Positions 5,188 through 5,581 of a stretch of 5,581 nucleotides of DNA are shown here, in pieces (position 1 is the first letter of the stretch; every line of letters begins with the position of its first letter). The position numbers were made by a program, and so were the translations under genes. Source of the DNA: an uncultured Lachnospiraceae bacterium (GTDB lineage Bacteria; Bacillota_A; Clostridia; Lachnospirales; Lachnospiraceae); the NCBI GenBank assembly GCA_905200565.1, contig CAJKKX010000181.1, positions 1-5,581 of the forward strand. The letters are read 5' to 3'. The notes under the pieces are model-generated. The model was given only the letters and a program-made list of their open reading frames with translations, was not told the origin of the DNA and did not search any database.

Positions 5188-5581
5188 TTGGGAAACGGGA
5201 AGAAAAATAACAATTATCTGATACAGGGTACGATACTGGTGATTGCTTCCTTTGTAGCAAGGGCAATCGGTATGATCTACAGGATTCCGCTGACAAGAAT
5301 CCTGGGAGCGCAGGGAAACGCCTATTATTCAACGGCAAATGAAATTTATGCCATCATTTTGATGATTTCCTCTTTCAGCCTGCCTCTTGCAGTATCGAAG
5401 CTTGTTTCTGAACGATTACACAAGGGACAAAAGAAAAATGCGCATAAGGTTTTTATCTGTGCTTTGAAATTCGGACTTCTGGCCGGGGGGATTATGTCCC
5501 TGCTGACCTTTGCGCTTAGCGGTGTGATTACAAAATTTATGAAGTTTGAGATGGCAGCCTTTGCGCTTCGGGTACTTTCAC
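5188..5581 (+). CDS. MurJ/YtgP/SpoVB superfamily flippase, N-terminal part (3' end outside window)
   Basis: The frame stays open to the right edge, giving the first 131 residues of a protein that is usually about 450-550 long. The beginning GKKNNNYLIQGTILVIA, then a helix to about residue 30, YRIPLTRILGAQGNAYYSTA (31-50), and EIYAIILMISSFSLPLAVSKLVSERL are typical of the polysaccharide export/flippase group that includes SpoVB, YtgP and MurJ, which move lipid-linked sugars across the membrane. Three membrane segments are visible at about 10-30, 53-72 and 88-115. The fragment cannot separate a lipid II flippase, a sporulation SpoVB-type protein or an O-unit transporter. TTG 5188 is favoured by GGATGGGG 6 bases upstream; ATG 5176 and ATG 5152 are in-frame alternatives adding 4 and 12 residues. 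It starts 35 bases after the lipoprotein stop with no clear terminator, so it is probably in the same operon. Confidence 0.85.
   Translation, partial: MGNGKKNNNYLIQGTILVIASFVARAIGMIYRIPLTRILGAQGNAYYSTANEIYAIILMISSFSLPLAVSKLVSERLHKGQKKNAHKVFICALKFGLLAGGIMSLLTFALSGVITKFMKFEMAAFALRVLS

Overview
The window reads as a chromosomal segment from a spore-forming, low-to-moderate GC Firmicute of class Clostridia, most likely a Lachnospiraceae-type gut anaerobe. The assignment rests on the sporulation pair yqfC-yqfD, the clostridial style of the PhoH and YbeY proteins, strong AGGAGG-type ribosome binding sites, TTG starts, and a DUF3048 (YerB-type) lipoprotein. All genes lie on the + strand and are tightly packed. 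I found no tRNA, rRNA, CRISPR array, insertion sequence or phage signature, and no stretch over 300 bases without a gene.

Layout: (1) 1-354, the C-terminal end of an unrecognised protein, open at the left edge. (2) 367-912, a cysteine-rich DUF2284 predicted metal-binding protein. (3) A 53-base gap with a long inverted repeat that covers the yqfC start codon, and a sigma-E-like -10 motif. (4) 966-1241 yqfC and 1256-2458 yqfD, two sporulation genes expected to work in the mother cell. (5) A 76-base gap with a weak hairpin, preceded by an AT-rich stretch in the end of yqfD that contains a possible housekeeping promoter. (6) 2535-3533 phoH and 3530-4030 ybeY, overlapping by 4 bases. (7) 4043-5152, a DUF3048 lipoprotein. 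(8) 5188-5581, the N-terminal part of a multi-membrane-span flippase of the MurJ/YtgP/SpoVB superfamily, cut by the right edge.

Functionally the window joins three themes: spore development (yqfC, yqfD), RNA metabolism and ribosome maturation (phoH ATPase, YbeY endoribonuclease), and cell envelope (lipoprotein, flippase). The order yqfC-yqfD-phoH-ybeY is the well-known Firmicutes block, but the HD-family gene yqfF, which separates phoH from ybeY in Bacillus subtilis, is absent, as are dgkA, cdd and era after ybeY. No convincing new defence, mobile or toxin system is visible. The most noteworthy signals are small and regulatory: the structure over the yqfC start, a slippery heptamer just before the YqfD membrane helix, and the probable transcription switch between yqfD and phoH.
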